From positions 1,674,001 to 1,738,000 of the forward strand of contig OZ245050.1 of assembly GCA_965224525.1 (NCBI GenBank): DNA of 64,000 nt, given 5' to 3'. The position numbers were made by a program, and so were the translations under genes. Numbering within the stretch: position 1 is the stretch's first letter; the number at the start of each line of letters is the position of its first letter. The stretch is from Granulosicoccus sp036478565 (GTDB lineage: Bacteria; Pseudomonadota; Gammaproteobacteria; Granulosicoccales; Granulosicoccaceae). Positions 63,705-64,000 of this stretch are shown in pieces. The notes under the pieces were generated by a model. It was given only the letters and a program-made list of their open reading frames with translations, was not told where the DNA came from and did not search any database.

Positions 63705-64000
63705 TCATGGGATTTCGATCACCTGAAGGTAGATCCCATACTGCGCCAGCAGTTCATGCCTGGCTTGTTGAATCTGTGCAAGTTGATCGGGGCTTGCGAT
63801 GTTGAACTGTATGACCAGATTCAGTACTACAGTGTCAAATTGGTCGTACCTGATCGTCGTGCTTTCACCGAGTTCGTTGGTTGAGAGTGCGCCTGCATCC
63901 TGCAGTGGGTTCAGAAATACATTCACGATCTCTGTACCATCTCGCATCAGGCTGTCGTAAAGTGGATTGTCGTTTGCCCGGGAATAGGTGTCGTTGGTCA
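63705..64000 (-). CDS. C-terminal end of unknown protein (partial)
   Basis: The frame stays open to the window edge: 98 codons of a protein ending 'HELLAQYGIYLQVIEIP'. It contains 'DNPLYDSLMRDGTEIVNVFLN' near the start of the visible part (noted here as LYDSLMRDGTEIVNVFLNP) and a helix 'SPDQLAQIQQARHELL'. I do not recognise the family. An internal ATG at 63947 exists, but the upstream frame is coding-like, so the gene probably starts outside the window. Confidence 0.55.
   Translation of the reverse strand, partial: TNDTYSRANDNPLYDSLMRDGTEIVNVFLNPLQDAGALSTNELGESTTIRYDQFDTVVLNLVIQFNIASPDQLAQIQQARHELLAQYGIYLQVIEIP

Overview
The window reads as chromosomal DNA of a free-living, probably marine, heterotrophic gammaproteobacterium. 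The evidence is an SOS-type LexA with ImuA/ImuB/DnaE2 and a PolB-family DNA polymerase II, an FMN-riboswitch rib operon, HflK/HflC, malate synthase G, a choline ABC transporter, a TAXI-type TRAP transporter, a creatinase, and secreted polysaccharide-active proteins (GH16, PL14-like). A Granulosicoccus-like lineage would fit, but that is only a guess. I recognise no rRNA, tRNA, CRISPR array, insertion sequence, integrase or phage gene.

Layout. 0-6.5 kb: the end of rimK with an AspA/AstE-like deacylase, an HNH/DUF222 nuclease, an AlaX editing protein, ThpR, a secreted MBL-fold protein with an altered metal motif, a Rid protein, and a TumE/TumA-like toxin-antitoxin pair. 6.5-10.3 kb: dnaE2 under a LexA box, then a decayed secreted repeat protein. 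10.4-18.8 kb: a HAD phosphatase, choline uptake (choXWV), a GH16 lipoprotein, malate synthase G and a cytochrome P460. 18.8-22.8 kb: DNA polymerase II and two uncharacterised membrane proteins, one with a ClpP-like domain. 22.9-29.1 kb: a four-gene Pot-type ABC transporter converging on a creatinase. 29.1-36.9 kb: ArsR/DUF6428, an S33 hydrolase-ABC exporter operon, and an envelope set (helix-hairpin-helix, BON-OmpA, helix-hairpin-helix) divergent from a DUF1456 gene. 37.1-44.7 kb: a TAXI TRAP transporter, an FKBP isomerase, an OtnK-type kinase and a GGDEF-EAL protein.

45.1-50.3 kb holds the rest of the SOS mutasome: lexA-imuA and imuB on the minus strand, separated by plus-strand hflK-hflC. 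Three 16-bp CTG-N10-CAG palindromes precede lexA-imuA, imuB and dnaE2. The mutasome, usually a single lexA-imuA-imuB-dnaE2 cassette, is here spread over three transcription units that appear to share one repressor. In two of them the box covers the -10 of a TTGnnn-N17-TATAnT-like promoter, and the dnaE2 transcript would be nearly leaderless.

50.4-57.2 kb is an accessory region full of decay: a DUF1080 gene with a deletion and a frameshift, two remnants carrying a DHGEE motif of the phosphoethanolamine-transferase/sulfatase type on either side of an intact PL14-like lipoprotein with 27 copies of an 18-bp repeat, a frameshifted VOC protein, and a broken regulator that once joined a winged helix, TPRs and an alpha/beta hydrolase. 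57.4-61.2 kb is the riboflavin operon ribD-ribE-ribBA-ribH behind an FMN riboswitch. The last 2.6 kb codes for a secreted CAP-domain protein, an unknown lipoprotein and the 3' end of an unknown gene.

Open reading frames, motifs and repeats were read directly. Family names come from motif recognition and were not checked by database search.
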